The position numbers and the translations under genes were made by a program. A stretch of 64,000 nt of DNA from Lytechinus pictus. Lineage: Eukaryota > Echinodermata > Echinoidea > Temnopleuroida > Toxopneustidae. The notes under the pieces were generated by a model. It worked only from the letters and a program-made list of their open reading frames with translations. It made no database searches and was not told where the DNA came from. The stretch covers positions 12,932,001-12,996,000 of the forward strand of contig NC_087257.1 in assembly GCF_037042905.1 (NCBI RefSeq), read 5' to 3'. Positions 1 through 13,462 of this stretch are shown here, in pieces. Each line of letters starts with the position of its first letter. The stretch's first letter is position 1.

Positions 1-591
1 TCTTTCTATAGGAGGGTATGCATGTAATACAGATTTTCAAAGAAAACATTTATGGATAAAGAGTTTGTATCACCGTAAGAGCAAAAACAGACATTTTGGG
101 GGTATTTTACAGTCCTTCAAATGGAAAATTATTCACATGTGACATCACACATCTTTGTCCCATTGCCAATGAGAGGACCTCCATAGCATTAGTGGTCGCA
201 ATATTCAAATGCTCATAACTTTCTCATTATTTGTCTCATTTTTCTCAATTTTCTTTGACCTTATTCTTTGATTGTTCTGTGTCCACACAAGCCTACTTGT
301 TCCAAAGGTTTTATTCCCCTTTAAAATTTATCAATCTTCTGTTCTCTTGAAAATTTGAATTAATGTGTGATGCACTAAAACATTAAAACAGTGCCTAAAT
401 ATAAAAAATTATTGTAATGCACACATTTAAATGTATTCACATATCTTATTCATAAAAATAGAAAATCAATAAAAAAAAAGGATAAATGGGTTCTTTGAAA
501 GATATTTAGGTTGGAAAATGGACAGACAAGAATCCCCATTAAATTACGAGAACATTTTTAGGCTAAAAAATACCCATTAATTATTCCTGCA

Positions 592-975
592 TTCACACCG
601 CCCCGAAACATACCCTTCGAGATAAATTCCTGAGGTTAGGAGCATGCGCAGTATGGTCTAATAAGCAGGCAAGGCGCGAGATTCAAAACCACTAGCCCAG
701 CAGCCACCCACGGCGCCCGCGCCCAACGACACGCCGGGCTAAAAGTTCCTGTAAATTGCTTTCACATTGCCAAAATACCTGCGACCTTGGAAAAATCCCC
801 GCGAAAGTTCTCGTAATTTCGCCAAGTACCTACTATTTAGCGGGTATTTTCTTTCGGGGAAATTACGCGTAGTTTGCTTTCACATTACCAAAATACCTGG
901 TATTTTCTGATCGGGGTAACTTTCCCGATCAGAGAATACCTGGAACTGACGAACTTCGAGGCGGTCTGAAACCAC
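592..975. mobile_element. GC-rich fold-back element
   Basis: Ends are inverted copies (TTCACACCGCCCCGAAA near 592; CTTCGAGGCGGTCTGAAA near 957). The block AATTACG/TTTGCTTTCACATT is duplicated inside, and a strong internal stem pairs 896-915 with 924-943 (GGTATTTTCTGATCGGG and its near reverse complement). Confidence 0.5.
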
Positions 976-1815
976 CTATTGATTTAGATGACAAATTCTT
1001 AACAGTCTTATGCTTTAGTCATGTACCATTCTTGTGCCTGAGCACTCAAGTCTAATAAATCAGTATATACCCCACATGAAGAGTAAAAAGGGTGCTTTGT
1101 TATAGTAAATGATACTGACGCTATGCTGTTATGGCACTCCGGGGAGAATTGAAAAATACACCCAATCAATCAGCATACATGTGATATTGAGCATTTCGCA
1201 GAAAACGGTTACAATAAAAACTCGCATACATGCATTTGAGGCAAATATATCAATCATTGGCGTGGGAAAGAGAAATAGAGAACACTACGGGGTAATGCAA
1301 TGTAAGCCTTTTTGCTTAAAAACAGAAAATATCTCTTAATCAGTTTTTTTTTATGAAAGAAACTTTCACAAAATGATTAATCAATGATTTTCACTGATAA
1401 TGTTCACAATCAACTGAAATCCTCGCTTCTGATTGGCTAAAAGCAAATTCGCCAGTGAAAAATCACAGACAAGACACTTCAAGAAATGCTCCTGAGATCG
1501 ATGATAAATGAGAGATCAAGCACTCCCGAAAGGAAAACAGAATAGCATCTACATGCATGATCACACACCCGTGTGATAATTATCCAAGATGAAATGCAAG
1601 AAACAGCATATTAGTAGTCTACTCAGAACCAGGTCTGAATTTATTAGCAAGACATGAAATGAATACACTGCCTGAGAGAAAAGGATTTCCAAGAAAGAAG
1701 AACTCACATTACATATAGTTAGATGCTATATAAACCCTTTGAATAAATGAATGAACCTTCAGAAAAATGAATGCCACTCAAATATAATCCATTAAGAACA
1801 TAAAAGGAAAAAGCA

Positions 1816-2037
1816 CACAGTCAAAACGCTGTTCAAAATTTTATAAAGCACTGTTTACTAAATGAACCTTTCAGTAGTAGTTATTGAACAGTTTAATCAC
1901 CCATGCCTAATTTATTAGAATTAACAATCAAACTTTGATTAAGGTTTTAAAAACTTGTTTAAGCAGTTTAAACCACTACTCTGAGGTTCATATAGTAAAC
2001 ACAATTGCATAAAAATATTAAACAGCGTTTTGCTGTG
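1816..2037. mobile_element. MITE family A, intact copy
   Basis: Terminal inverted repeats of about 50 bp (AAAACGCTGTTCAAAATTTT ... GTTTACTAAATGAACC at the left, inverted at the right). A second copy at 7209-7732 is split by another MITE. Confidence 0.65.
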
Positions 2038-3482
2038 CATGAGTCTGAAACTAACATCAACTGCCATTGCCACACAAGGAAAAAGAATCTTGAATGTTCA
2101 AAATGAACATGTGCAGATGATCATTTCTAGAAAACATCAAATGAGACAGGAAATTGGTCTATTTTGGCTTTGCTATTTTGGGACTCGCATCGAACATTCA
2201 GTATTCTGGAATAACAGATGAATAAAATGAACAGTCTTTGAGCGAAAAGAATGGTTGAATGTCAATGCTTCTGGCATGTTATACAAGTAATCCCACACGA
2301 TGTTGCTTTTCTATTAAGGTATCATGTTACAATTGGGTTTTTTTTGCGCTTATACGTGCAGTCTCTGAATGGAAGATGATAGGGCAAATTTGATATGTCT
2401 TGACTTTTACCATTTATGAACAATGCTTCTTAACCTTTCCATCACAATCCCTGCATATTTTGTGTTGTTTTCTTTAAAAAAAAATAATATGAAAGAGAAC
2501 AAAAAGGAAAAATTAGGGATACATGCCATTTTTTCAAATCTCATTTTACTTAGATTTGAATTTTACAGTGAAGAGGAAAGCTTATCGCATCTTTTGGATA
2601 CAGATACATGATATGAATTTCAGAAAATATCAATAATACAAATTTACAATCCACAATATCTGATTCAAGTCATGTGATTTTAAAGTATTTTGGCACATTA
2701 TAACTTGTTTATGTTCATTAATTTGTACAAAACCTTCCCAATAATTTATTTAGATTGAATTGCCAATGTCTAAATGTATGTTATACAAGGGCGCATTCAC
2801 TCACCTTTCTTGGGTATACATGTGAAATTTTGGTTTTATTTGAAATCATGAATTTTGCAAGTCCACCATGGTAAAAATTTCTTGTTCTCCACACAGCTAT
2901 TGTTAACAATGACAAGAATTTAACAACCCTTCTGAAAATGTGTAGAAAATATTAATATCCATACTCTATGCACGGAATATTGGCTTTGAAGTAATAATGG
3001 ACAAGATACATCTCTGTTCCAACACCTGAGAGAAATGAACTTTCGTATCTGTCATATACAGCAATCTGCTTTGAAACTTATCCGTAGAAATTCTTAAGAG
3101 GAGAAAAACGGATGAATTTGCGGCTTCCTTACTAAGTACTTTATTAAAAACATACAAATCTGACTGGAAGAGTTCGAAGAGGATGTGGGCGTTACCATGG
3201 CGATTCATCATAATCAGCCTATCGGCTCAGATCACTATCAATCACGTTTCGGGGCACACACTCACACTCACTAATCACGTCATGAGCTGTATTGAAATTC
3301 TAAAAATTCCAAGTTTGTACCTGATTTGCAACTGTATTGAGATTGACAAGTGGATGAATATCTACTGTATGTAAAAGATATAGTGAAGGGTTACGTCCAC
3401 CATTGACCATGGCAATAAGACAATAAATTTATTTCTTGAAACGGATCACAAGTAAAGACACATCGTCTTTTTGAATCGTTGA

Positions 3483-3690
3483 AATGTACACACCTAGTGA
3501 TTGTATATATCCAAAAACTAAAATGAATATAACTTGGAATAGGTTAAAATATAGAAATACCAAAATATGCAGATATTTTATTTTGCTTGGGCACTCGATC
3601 AAATTAAATTTTCAGGTAAAATGGAAAATAGTTTATCCTGTAAAACACATTTTTCATTTTATATCCTCCACTTCATACCTGTTTTAGGGC
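3483..3690 (-). repeat. Dispersed AT-rich repeat, copy 1
   Basis: Reverse-oriented relative of 8536-8760 and 48790-49035. The shared portion is the interval around GGGCACTCGATCAAATTAAA and TGTATATATCC. Confidence 0.35.
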
Positions 3691-3795
3691 ATAGACATTC
3701 ATAATACATGTAGCTTGTAATGAATTGGAATAGGGAAAGACACATTTAGGGAGATTAACCAAAACTAAAGACAGGCTTTGATCTTCTATGACACG

Positions 3796-4628
3796 GTTCT
3801 CACTACCTTCCTAAAACTAGTTTAACATGTAGTGAAAACGGTCAAAGCGGTCTTGGAAGCGATCTTCCAAACCGGTTCAGATTACCACCTCGCGATGCAG
3901 TTTTCAAGATCGCTTTGCCTCGTTAAACTGGTTTTAGCGTGAGGACACAACCCTTCTTCGGGAAGCAATCTTCGCACATTTTTGAGCGCGCTACTCCACA
4001 CGACGGGTGTAGAATGCCTATTGATTGATTGAATTGATTGAAAATCACATTTATTTCCTTCAAACAGATACAAAATAATATTTGACATAATAACAAATAC
4101 AGTATATATTTCGACACAATTTTGAAGGAGGCGAAAACCCGGAAAGCAGAGCTTGAGTTGGGGTCGCCAGACACAAGTAAATAACAAGTTACGTACTGTA
4201 ATGACATCATATGTAATCGCATATAATTAAGAAAGTTAAGAGTAGAAAAGAAACTTACAGTAGATGGAGAAGAGGGAGAAGGAATGTAGGCATTAGAAGA
4301 TAAGTTCATTTGAATAACAGAGTAAACTGGTCGCAATTACGTAACATTGGTACATGTATAAAGAGCTTGACTGACATTTCTCTAGCATAGCAACAGGTAA
4401 GGCATGTGCATTAATTAACAATAGAAATGGCCTATGCTGCGGTTTCAAATATTGCGCGAAATGTGTCACCCCACTGAGAGTGTTTCCATAGCAAAAGGAT
4501 CGCTTTACGTGAAGTGATTTTGAAGACCACTTTCATGTGATCAAGTGGGAACACTAGCAAAGCAATCTTACAAACTGGATTCCTGAATCGGTTTCCAGTA
4601 AACTAGTTTTAGAAAGCGTAATGAGAAC
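3796..4628. mobile_element. Fold-back MITE, about 830 bp
   Basis: Ends GTTCTCACTACCTTCCTAAA and its inverted partner ending GAAAGCGTAATGAGAAC, with CTAAAACTAGTTTA shared by both arms. Repeated GATCGCTTT/AAGCGATCTT motifs continue the arms to about 160 bp. The open frames inside (3882-4336) are not genes. Confidence 0.6.
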
Positions 4629-4899
4629 GGGCTCAATGTTTTCGTCAAGCGCCACCCTTGGAGGATGCACCCCTCCCACTCGAACCTGTTTTCTTGCTTT
4701 CTGGGAGTAAAGTTGGAGATGACAGAGCTTCAGAGGAGAATAAATGACACTACCTTGAAGGTGTACCAAGACAAATGCGGACTGTTAAGCAGTAGCACTC
4801 AATCTCGATAGCCATCTTGAGAAATGATCTGCGACATCCATCTCCATGGTTCACCGGCAAATTCTGCAGTAAGCGGGCGGACAGAGATTGAATCTACGA

Positions 4900-5806
4900 G
4901 ACCAGATGATTTGTAATGCAGTAAAAACTATGGTATACAGGAAAGCACCGGTTAGTGTTCTGAGAGGGCATCAAGTGTTGAATTACACCATAGACTGTGA
5001 CCATAACACCAAAAACTACATACCACACAGATGCAATTTAAGAGACTGGATGATTTGTATCAAGATCAAAACTATGGTGTACAGGAAAGCACCATCAAGT
5101 GTTCTGAGAGGGCATCGGGTGTTGAATTACACCAGACTCTGACCATAACACCAAAATCTATATTCCACAGAGATGCAATTCAATAGACTGGATGATTTGC
5201 ATAACTGTAAAAACTACATACATGGTGTAAGGAAAAGCACCAGGAAGTGTTCTGAGAGGACATCGGGTGTTGAATTACACCATAGACTCTGACCATAGCA
5301 CCAAAAACTACATACCACAGAGATGCAATTCAATAGACTTGATGATCTGTATAACTTTAAAAACTACATATATGGTGTACAGAAAAGCACCATTAAGTGT
5401 TCAGAGAGGGTATCAGGTGTTGAATTACACCATGACTGTAACCATAACACCAAAAACTACATACCACATAGATGCAATTCAAGAGACTGGATGATCTGTA
5501 TAACTATAAAAACTGCATACATGGTGTACAGAGAAGCACCAGTAAGTGTTCTGAGAGGGCATCAGGTGTTGAATTACACCATAGACTCTGACCATAACAC
5601 CAAAATCTATATTCCACAGAGATGCAATTCAATAGACTGGATGATTTGCATAACTGTAAAAACTACATACATGGTGTAAAGAAAAGCACCAGTAAGTGTT
5701 CTGAGAGGGCATCAAGTGTTGGACTACACCATGACTGTGACCATAACACTAAAGTCTACATACCACAAGAGATGCAACCCAAGAGACGGGATGATTTGCA
5801 ACATCA
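4900..5806. repeat. ~150-bp tandem satellite, six full units
   Basis: The mark GACTGGATGATTTG (with variants) recurs at 4900, 5043, 5186, 5336, 5485, 5635 and 5785, so the period is 143-150 bp. Each unit carries GAAAAGCACCA-type, GTGTTCTGAGAGGGCATC and GTGTTGAATTACACCAT phrases. The repeated short ORFs here are satellite translations. Confidence 0.85.
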
Positions 5807-5929
5807 TTAGGGCAACCCAGAGTAGCATTTTTCACCAACAGGTACAGTGTACTAGATTTGAAGACAGACATTTTCTTCTATTGTAATGTGCCTTTTCTTG
5901 TACTTATCTTTACCTTTTGTTTTGTTGTT

Positions 5930-5998
5930 TTCTAAGCACCTTGAGCATTTAATCAACATGGAAAGATGCTATATAAATCCGATGTATTATTATGTTTT
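5930..5998 (+). mobile_element. SINE/LINE 3' tail, second copy
   Basis: AAGCACCTTGAGCATTTAAT ... GATGCTATATAAATCCGATG then TATT units; matches the tail at 6710-6772. Confidence 0.45.
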
Positions 5999-6177
5999 AT
6001 CGTTTATTATGATTTCTACAACTGTAAAAAAAAAATACATGTATGTTGGTATGAAGAATACTATATTATAGTCAGTATTCTGATAATTTTGGAAACTCCA
6101 TATAAAACTGAAAAATATGAAAATTCATATTTTATTGTTTGAAACAGAAATCAGAAATAGATATCCTCAGTAAATTC

Positions 6178-6380
6178 ATTTTGCCCTATTGATCGTGGGC
6201 CCGGCAGCCACTGAACAGCGCCAGATAGAGGTTGCTCTATCCGTTAAATCGTTGAACACCAAACAGGGTAGCAGCAACTCCCATCTTTTAATGTCCTTTG
6301 GTCTTGACGCGGCCGGGGTTTGAACTCCCGACCTCCCGGTTGTTTGAGATGGAGGCTCTACCAACTGAGCCAACACACCA
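6178..6380 (-). mobile_element. tRNA-derived SINE
   Basis: Reading the minus strand from 6380: TGTTGGCTCAGTTGGTAGAG (A box) and GGGAGTTCAAACCCC (B box) 40 nt later, then an unrelated body. It is a pol III promoter layout with a tRNA-like head. A coding frame across it is incidental. Confidence 0.75.
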
Positions 6381-6709
6381 GTATATGCCTCAATTTTTAG
6401 ACGGTTTTACAATTTTTATTGTTAAATTTATCATAAGTCCACTTGAATTTAACTAAATTGAACTGTAGATTGCCAACAATTATGTAGCTGTGATGCTTGG
6501 TTCAGCAGACATGATTCAGCAACAATCTCATATTAAGTACAGTGTTGTGGCTGGTGTTAATACAACAGCAACCCCAGATTTCAATTACTCACTGAGAAAA
6601 GCTGGGATTGAAATATTATGGGTAAGGTATCCCCAAACCTTAAGAGTTCCCAATCACAAAAAATATGTTTTTAATTTTATGACACCTTTTTTCATTATGA
6701 TATAGGAGC

Positions 6710-6772
6710 ACCTTGAGCACCTAGCAAGGTGGATATGTGCACTATACAAATCCTATATTATTATTATTATTT
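6710..6772 (+). mobile_element. SINE/LINE 3' tail
   Basis: CACCTTGAGCACCTAG ... TATACAAATCCTATATTATT followed by ATT repeats. A second, diverged copy of this tail is at 5930-5995 (CACCTTGAGCATTTAATC ... CTATATAAATCC). Confidence 0.5.
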
Positions 6773-7208
6773 ATGATGATCAGAAAGATGGCTTGTGATG
6801 CCTGAGAGAACTTTTCTTTTTTTTTCTTTTTTTTTTGGAGAGAGATCAGCAAAAAAATACTGGGTTAGTCTCTGTTCAAGACAGTAACTATCCATTAAAA
6901 GTATTTCAACAAATCAGGCTTGCCTTGAGACTATAGTGCCATACTGCCTAAAAGGGAAACCAAGCTTGGAGGAACAGTCTTCAATCATATTGGATGTTTT
7001 GGGGTCAGGGAGGAGATGACCGGCATAAAAAAACACCGACAGCTTCCAATTCTCCAGGTGCATTAATCCATCAAAGGCTAGAACCATGCTGAAAATAAAA
7101 TACCACTTCTAAAAATGAATAAGCCTACCCACTTTGTACTAAATGTAAAATGGTGTAGCATATGTTATATATAAAGTAGAATAAATCGCCCATAATACAC
7201 ATACACAC

Positions 7209-7732
7209 ACACAGTAGAAACGTTGTTTACAATTTCATACAAAGCTCTTTACTATATGAATCCTACAGTAGCTGTTTAACAATTCAAACAACCATGCATA
7301 ATTGAGATTTAAACATTAAGGCCTGTATTCTGAACTCAGGTTTGAATTAAACCATGGTTTAAAGTTGTGGTTTAACTATGGATAGCCGATTGGGGCACAA
7401 ATCTTTATTAGTACACGTTCAATTTATTAATTCATATGACACTCAAGTAATTCATAACAACTGGGAATGATAACTGAAGTATTTTTCTTCATTATGAAAG
7501 CAAATGGAAACAAAACAGTAAACTTGAAATATACAATGTAAACATAATTTTTGAGTTTTCGGCTCCCCATAATTTTAGCACAGAGTTAGACCATGGTCTA
7601 AGTTAAAGCTGACTTCAGCATACGGGCCTATGAATTAAACTTTTAAACACTTGTTTAAACTGTTTAAACAACTACTGTAATGTTCATAGAGTAAACAGCA
7701 TTGTTTAAAATAATTAACCAGCGTTTTAACTT
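7209..7732. mobile_element. MITE family A, copy split by a nested insertion
   Basis: Left half (CGTTGTTTACAATTTCATAC ... ACTATATGAATCCTACAGTA) and right half (AACTACTGTAATGTTCATAG ... CCAGCGTTTTAA) match the intact copy at 1816-2037 but are separated by family B MITE 7320-7628. Confidence 0.65.
7320..7628. mobile_element. MITE family B, nested in family A
   Basis: 309 bp bounded by GGCCTGTATTCTGAACTCAG and CTGACTTCAGCATACGGGCC. Same family, inverted, as 23272-23582. Confidence 0.7.
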
Positions 7733-8535
7733 TGCATGTACAGTACTTGAAATTGGAAGATAATTGTCAGAAATAAGTATTTGTAAAAGTTTGTAGAGAG
7801 AAAACTATGGAATACTACACTAGACCAATGTAGTATGTGACTTTTTTTAATGTATGTAGATAAAAAAAAAGTCACGCCATAATTTCATATGATGTAATTT
7901 AAAAGAAATCATGTCAATTCAAGTAAATTAATTAATCATTCTGCTTGAATCATATTGTGAGAAGTGGATCGGTGAATATTGACTGGGTAATTGAGATTGT
8001 CAGTTTTGTGTAAAAATATAAATCAGGATCTAATATTAATATTCAAAAGATAATACTTTGTTCTACTTTTCTCCAATCTTATGAGGTTCTTGGTATTTCT
8101 GTGTTCATTAAAATTAATTGGTTTTGAGGGTTTCAACAACTCAACTAACTTATCAACCTACCACAAAAAGACCATACCAAATGATGAACACTATCATTAT
8201 TATCTGACGTAAAACCCATAAATAGCAAATTCCTTGAGAGTATGGGGGAAAAGTGGGGAAAATACTGGAAGAACCAAAATTATCTAAGCGGATAATTATT
8301 GTGATGGCTACTTGTAATTAAGTCCTTAATGTCAAAAATTTGTCTATTTATCCTACAGCTTTCTCAGAATTATATTCTCTTCTTATTTTGGGGGGAGCTT
8401 ACAAATGTTGGAGGAATTAGACAAAGATTTTATTTTTCTGAAGTTGTATTATTATAAGGATATTGGTAATGATCAAGGAAGCCATATACTAAGGCCCCTC
8501 TTTAGTTTGGTGAATCCACAAAGTACATGTCACCA

Positions 8536-8760
8536 TTACAAGATTGTATATATTACAAGATTATATAAATGTGTATGCCTTAAAATGGTTATTATATCAA
8601 GGATATGAAATATCTTATTGGAGAAATTTACCAATTTTACATCAAATTTTATTTTGAACGGGTGCCCAATAAAATATATATATCTGCATATTCTTGTCTT
8701 GTTTATACAAAACCCCTTCTCAAGCATGGAATGGGTTGAAAATTTCAGGATATTTTTGTA
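8536..8760 (+). repeat. Dispersed AT-rich repeat, copy 2
   Basis: Shares AATTTACCAATTTTACATCA, ACCCCTTCTCAAGCATGGAA and GAAAATTTCAGGAT with 48790-49035. Confidence 0.5.
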
Positions 8761-11697
8761 AATATTTGATATCTAATCACTAAATTTCTGATATTTAATC
8801 ACTAATTTTAGTTTTTGTTAATGCTTAAATGGCTTTTTTAAATAAAAATAAAAACACAAGATTATTTTCTGCATTGTCTGTAATCTATTAAAAAAACACT
8901 TCTCCAGTCATATTTAAATGTCATATTATAGCCCATCAGCTGTACTCCCTTAATAAAACAGTCGAATGGGTGAATTGCCGGCATTAACTCCTAATTCACC
9001 ACAGTCGCAATTCAAAATCACGTCATGAACATAAACCCCACTGAGCTGCAACTTCTGTGACATGTTAAGAGTTAAGCAGAGAAAAAGAGAGAATATTTCC
9101 AGCATCGTAAGCAAACACCTCTAATTGCTCATCCTGTACGTAATTCAACCAGACACATGCCATCACATTACATAATTTTCCATACCAATTTTAACCGTTT
9201 TATTTAGCTAAAAACGGCACGTGCGTGTTATTTGAAGGCTTTATGGGGATCATTGGCACAATAGACAGGAGGACGGCACAAAGGGGAGGAAAGGAAAGAG
9301 GGGGAGGGATGAAATTACAAAGAGAAGAGGCACATTCGTATCCAAACTCTCGCTCTGACGTCATTGAAATTAGTTGGAAAAAACAAGCACACTCAGTCAG
9401 GCGCATTTCCTGATGTGAGCACACAGTAGGGAGAGACTGTCACTGAATGGCTTTTTGTAGGAGCACAATTAAACCACCATGAATGCATGGATCAATGCAA
9501 TATTGCATGGACCTTTTGTGGGAGGTGGAAAATAATGTTTGAAAATGTTTCAAAAGTAATTTCATATCTTATGATGACGACGATCATGGTATGTGATATA
9601 TGGAATGCAATATACCATGTGTGCCTGTATACTTCCTTTTTTATGTCAATATTGCACCCATGCACCTATTCTAATTTATTTACCACCTTCTTTAATAATT
9701 TTTCATAAGTAAATCCTCAAGATTTGTCTTTCTTCCTACTAATAGACCTTCTTTTCTTTCTCTAATACACCATCCACCTCTTTAATATTCTTTAATATCC
9801 TCAAGATTTTTTTCCCCCTACTAACATTTTTTTTACTCCTCTATACTTCTCATCCATTCTGCCCCTTTTCTTGTTATCTTTCTCTCTCCCTTTCTCCCCC
9901 TTCTTCACTCACTTCCAAAATCCATTCCTTTGATCCCATCATATCTATATCTCATGATCTTGGCATCAAGACGCTTTCTCTTCCATCAAGGAAGCGAAGA
10001 CGACAAAACGTTCCACACACCTCATCCTCCTCCACGAACCCCAAAATATCCCAGCTCCCGGGTTGAATCCCATCCGTAATTTGCTTGTAATTCAATACGC
10101 GCAAGTGGCTTAAGCCCAAATGAACAGGACATGCCAGGCTGCACCTAAGTTGTTATCCTCTAAACGAGGGCACAGCACGCTTGGTCATATACGGCAGGTC
10201 AACGCCCCGAGAAGAAATCAGGAGATGGGACTGTACTTAACTCTGCAAAATCCGGTCCCCAAAGATGATGATATACCATTAAAAAACTTTACTATCAATT
10301 TCCGCTTCCTCTCCGCTTTTGTGAGGTAATCTCCTCTTTGGGTACCTTGATCTGATTCTTTTTTCACTTTTATGTAGAATAAGTTAGATGCATCACTATA
10401 AAAAAAAAAGTTTAATTAAACAGTAGTCCACAACAAAATCTATATGGAGGAAAAACTATTTCCCATCATCAAACAATACATTTCGTTTTCTAAGGACTCT
10501 AAAGAGTAAAAAAGGTAAAGTTCCTAAGCTTCATCAAATGTTTATAGTAATACAGACGTAGTGCATACTTAAGTTTTATCCCACCTGCAAATTAAAGTAC
10601 AATACATTTTGGTACCTATTAAGAACTTGATAGGTAACAATGGTAAAAACAGTTCCTTAGTGTCATAAAAAAGCTTGAAAATAAAAAACTAGTGCATACA
10701 AAAATCTGTCTTAAAAGAAAATGCAAGCAAACAATCTAATTTGTTTCCTAAGAACTTGTAAAGGTAACAATAGTTGCAAACTAGATACTAAGCTTCATAA
10801 AACCAAGTTTGGAAGTACAAATTAATCACCTACATGTATTCAAAACCAAAAGACCATAAACTTTGTTTTTCTGGATTCAGAGAATATCTTACTTTTCACT
10901 TAACACACCAAAAAGATGACCCCTGAAAATTATCAGTACTCACATTTAATGAAACAGTTTTTAGCAAAATAATTTGGGAGAGGTGTTCTTACACACATTG
11001 ATCAATGAGTGTACATACACTATATCAAGACTAAAACACCAATTTTTAAAAGTTACTACATGTAGGTTAAAGATAAATACCAGTTGTGGTAGTGATCTCA
11101 AAATGAGTTCGAACAGAATCCAATAAAATGACCACCTAAGTGTTTGTATGTATAAATGAAAAATATCTGCCAACTGGCTCTGGAAAAAAAAAAGTGTAAT
11201 TGCTGAGAAATTAGAAAAATGAGCAAGGAATTCCATAAAATGTCGGGTATTTTTCCAAGCAATATTAATACATTGTCCCACATATACCTTTTTGCATTCG
11301 TTATCAGAATTATTGGTTTTCAGCTAAGATTTCATGATTTCATAAAGGTGAGCCGATTTCAATGTACCAGATCTAGAGCTATGATAATATAGTGGTAATT
11401 AAGCGTGATTTCAAAGGTTTCTCATGAAATAATTGTTTGCTGCAATTACTTTCTTTTACCTTCAAATTGGGGAATTGCATTATAGAAAATGTGCAATCAA
11501 CCTTACCATTATTCAGTAATCTTTGTGTAACGGGTCCCGGTCATTGAGCAATGAGACAATTGCTCAATCATCTGAGCTACTGAAGTTTCTCAATATTCAT
11601 TTGAAACTCTGTATTATCCCAATTGGTTTGTATGCACTTGGCCTACTAGCAGAAATCTAATTCTCTGATCTGAACACCATCATGGCTTCATATTCTG

Positions 11698-11912
11698 TTG
11701 TCATGACATTTGCTCCAGCCACAATTGCTCCGCTCTAAATTCCACACAGTAATTGAATGACCAATTTTATCACTGCGATTTAATACTATACCCTACCCTA
11801 AAGTTTAAACCTAACCCTAAACCTATAATAAAAACTTATTGCAGCCCAAACCATGCATCTTAGATTAAATTAAGCCCAGAGCAATTGTCGCAGGAGCAAA
11901 GGTCGAGTCACC
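11698..11912. repeat. Dispersed repeat with CCTAACCCTAAA block, copy 1
   Basis: TGACATTTGCTCC at the left and GGAGCAAAGGTCGAGTCA at the right form short inverted ends around a CCCTACCCTAAA/CCTAACCCTAAA block. A second copy lies at 54578-54785. The telomere-like motif is internal, so no telomere is implied. Confidence 0.55.
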
Positions 11913-13222
11913 CATATTCTACCCTATGCTTGAGAAATGGTTTTATTGGATTTGATCGGGACACCCCTCCCCTCCCCCCCCCCCCAAAAAAAAAAAGCCT
12001 ATGAAGCTAAAATGCTTTCAGGGGAAGATTGCTATGTTTTGCTAACTGTCAAAATAATTATTGCAATATGAATGTGTATTGAATAATGAATATAAAGCGC
12101 GTTATCATTCAAGTGGGTCAAAATTATAAGACTACGACTACTTAGAATGTTGCATCATGGGGTCGGAACCTGGCCAAATTTGAGTAGTTGAGGACTTGAG
12201 AGGGTGTTATACAGGGCTGTTGCAAAAACTTTTTACTCATGTTAAGGAGTCTGAATGCAAAGCCTACAGTGGCGTGTGTAATGAAGGCCCTCTGACTCAA
12301 TCGAAACAGCAAGTTTTATATGTGCTAGTCTTTGTGTCAAGACCCACTTGTGGAATCAAAGTTTCCATCAGGGTCTGTGCCTGCAGCTGGTTTGTAGTAG
12401 CTTTTAACAAAGGCTTTAACCTCACTCAAGTCACTGCACTCCCTCGGATGCATCGGAAGGAGATACCCTTGCACAGACGTTTGAGAGTACGCATCCCCCC
12501 AAGCCCCTGTATCTATGCTTGTTGCCATGGCGATACACCTGCCATCTTCTTCATTTGAATTGAATCGTTAAGTGGTCATACGCTCTGCTTGGCAAACTTA
12601 TTATGCAAGAGAATGCAGTGTACGCCCATAGAGATACGCATCTCCAAGGGATAGGCGAGAGAGCTGGTACGGTATCCCTAACTCTTCCCGAGCAGTACGC
12701 TGCGGTTTTGCTTGTAACAAGATTCTTATGCACAAATGTTAAAAATGCTTACTTGCAGTTACAAACAAAGAGAATGTATTCCACAGTCTTTTTTCCATTT
12801 CAAGCTGGTGAGTTGGGTCTTTACATGAACTTTTTATGAAGAAAATCAGTATATCACAAGGAGCCTGATTTTTCAATATTAAATGATAATAATAAACTCT
12901 ATTTTGTTCTTAAGTCAATGGCTTGTCTCTCATGCTTTACAGATATCACCTCGATTATTGATACAATTTGCAAATTTAATTAATGTTTTTTGTGTTTTTA
13001 CTGGATCTTTCCAAAGGGTATATTGTAGTTTATGACAAAAAACGTAATTCAATGAATTAAATAAATATTTTTTTTATTTGTCATAATGCAGACACCGTGG
13101 ATATAATAAAACAAAAATGTAAAAAAAAACTGCAGTGTTGGATATGAATGGGCAGACAATTTGCCCCAAAACTTTAAATTACCTTCCAAGAATGACAGTT
13201 AGTAATTAGAGACTTAGTAATT

Positions 13223-13462
13223 GGGTGATTTCAAGTCCGGTGTTGGCCTTGGTGTTAGTGTTGGTGTTGAAATTTGGATAGCTTCCCCGAGCTCCAAAAC
13301 CTATTCTGAGTTTGTAAAACTGATCCAGATCACATTATTGACATCTCAACAACTAGTGAGTGACTTTTCGGGACCATCTTCATGTTATGTTTGGTGTTAT
13401 AATCGTGTAAAAATTGACCTAACACCAACACCAAAAGGTCAACACCGAATTTGAAATCACCC
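13223..13462. mobile_element. MITE with GGTGTT-rich arms
   Basis: 240 bp. The left arm GGGTGATTTCAAGTCCGGTG and the right arm ending CGAATTTGAAATCACCC are inverted, and GGTGTTGG/CCAACACC units continue both arms for about 45 bp. Confidence 0.7.

Noticed and set aside
3882..4336. Two overlapping minus-strand ORFs of 101 and 137 residues
   Set aside because: They lie inside a fold-back MITE and have no family features.
11520..11590. tRNA-like sequence on the minus strand (TAGCTCAGATGATTGAGC)
   Set aside because: Only an A-box-like block and a self-pairing ATTGCTCA; no B box.
11760..11840. Internal telomere (CCCTAA repeats)
   Set aside because: Only a few imperfect units within a dispersed repeat that has a second copy at 54.6 kb.
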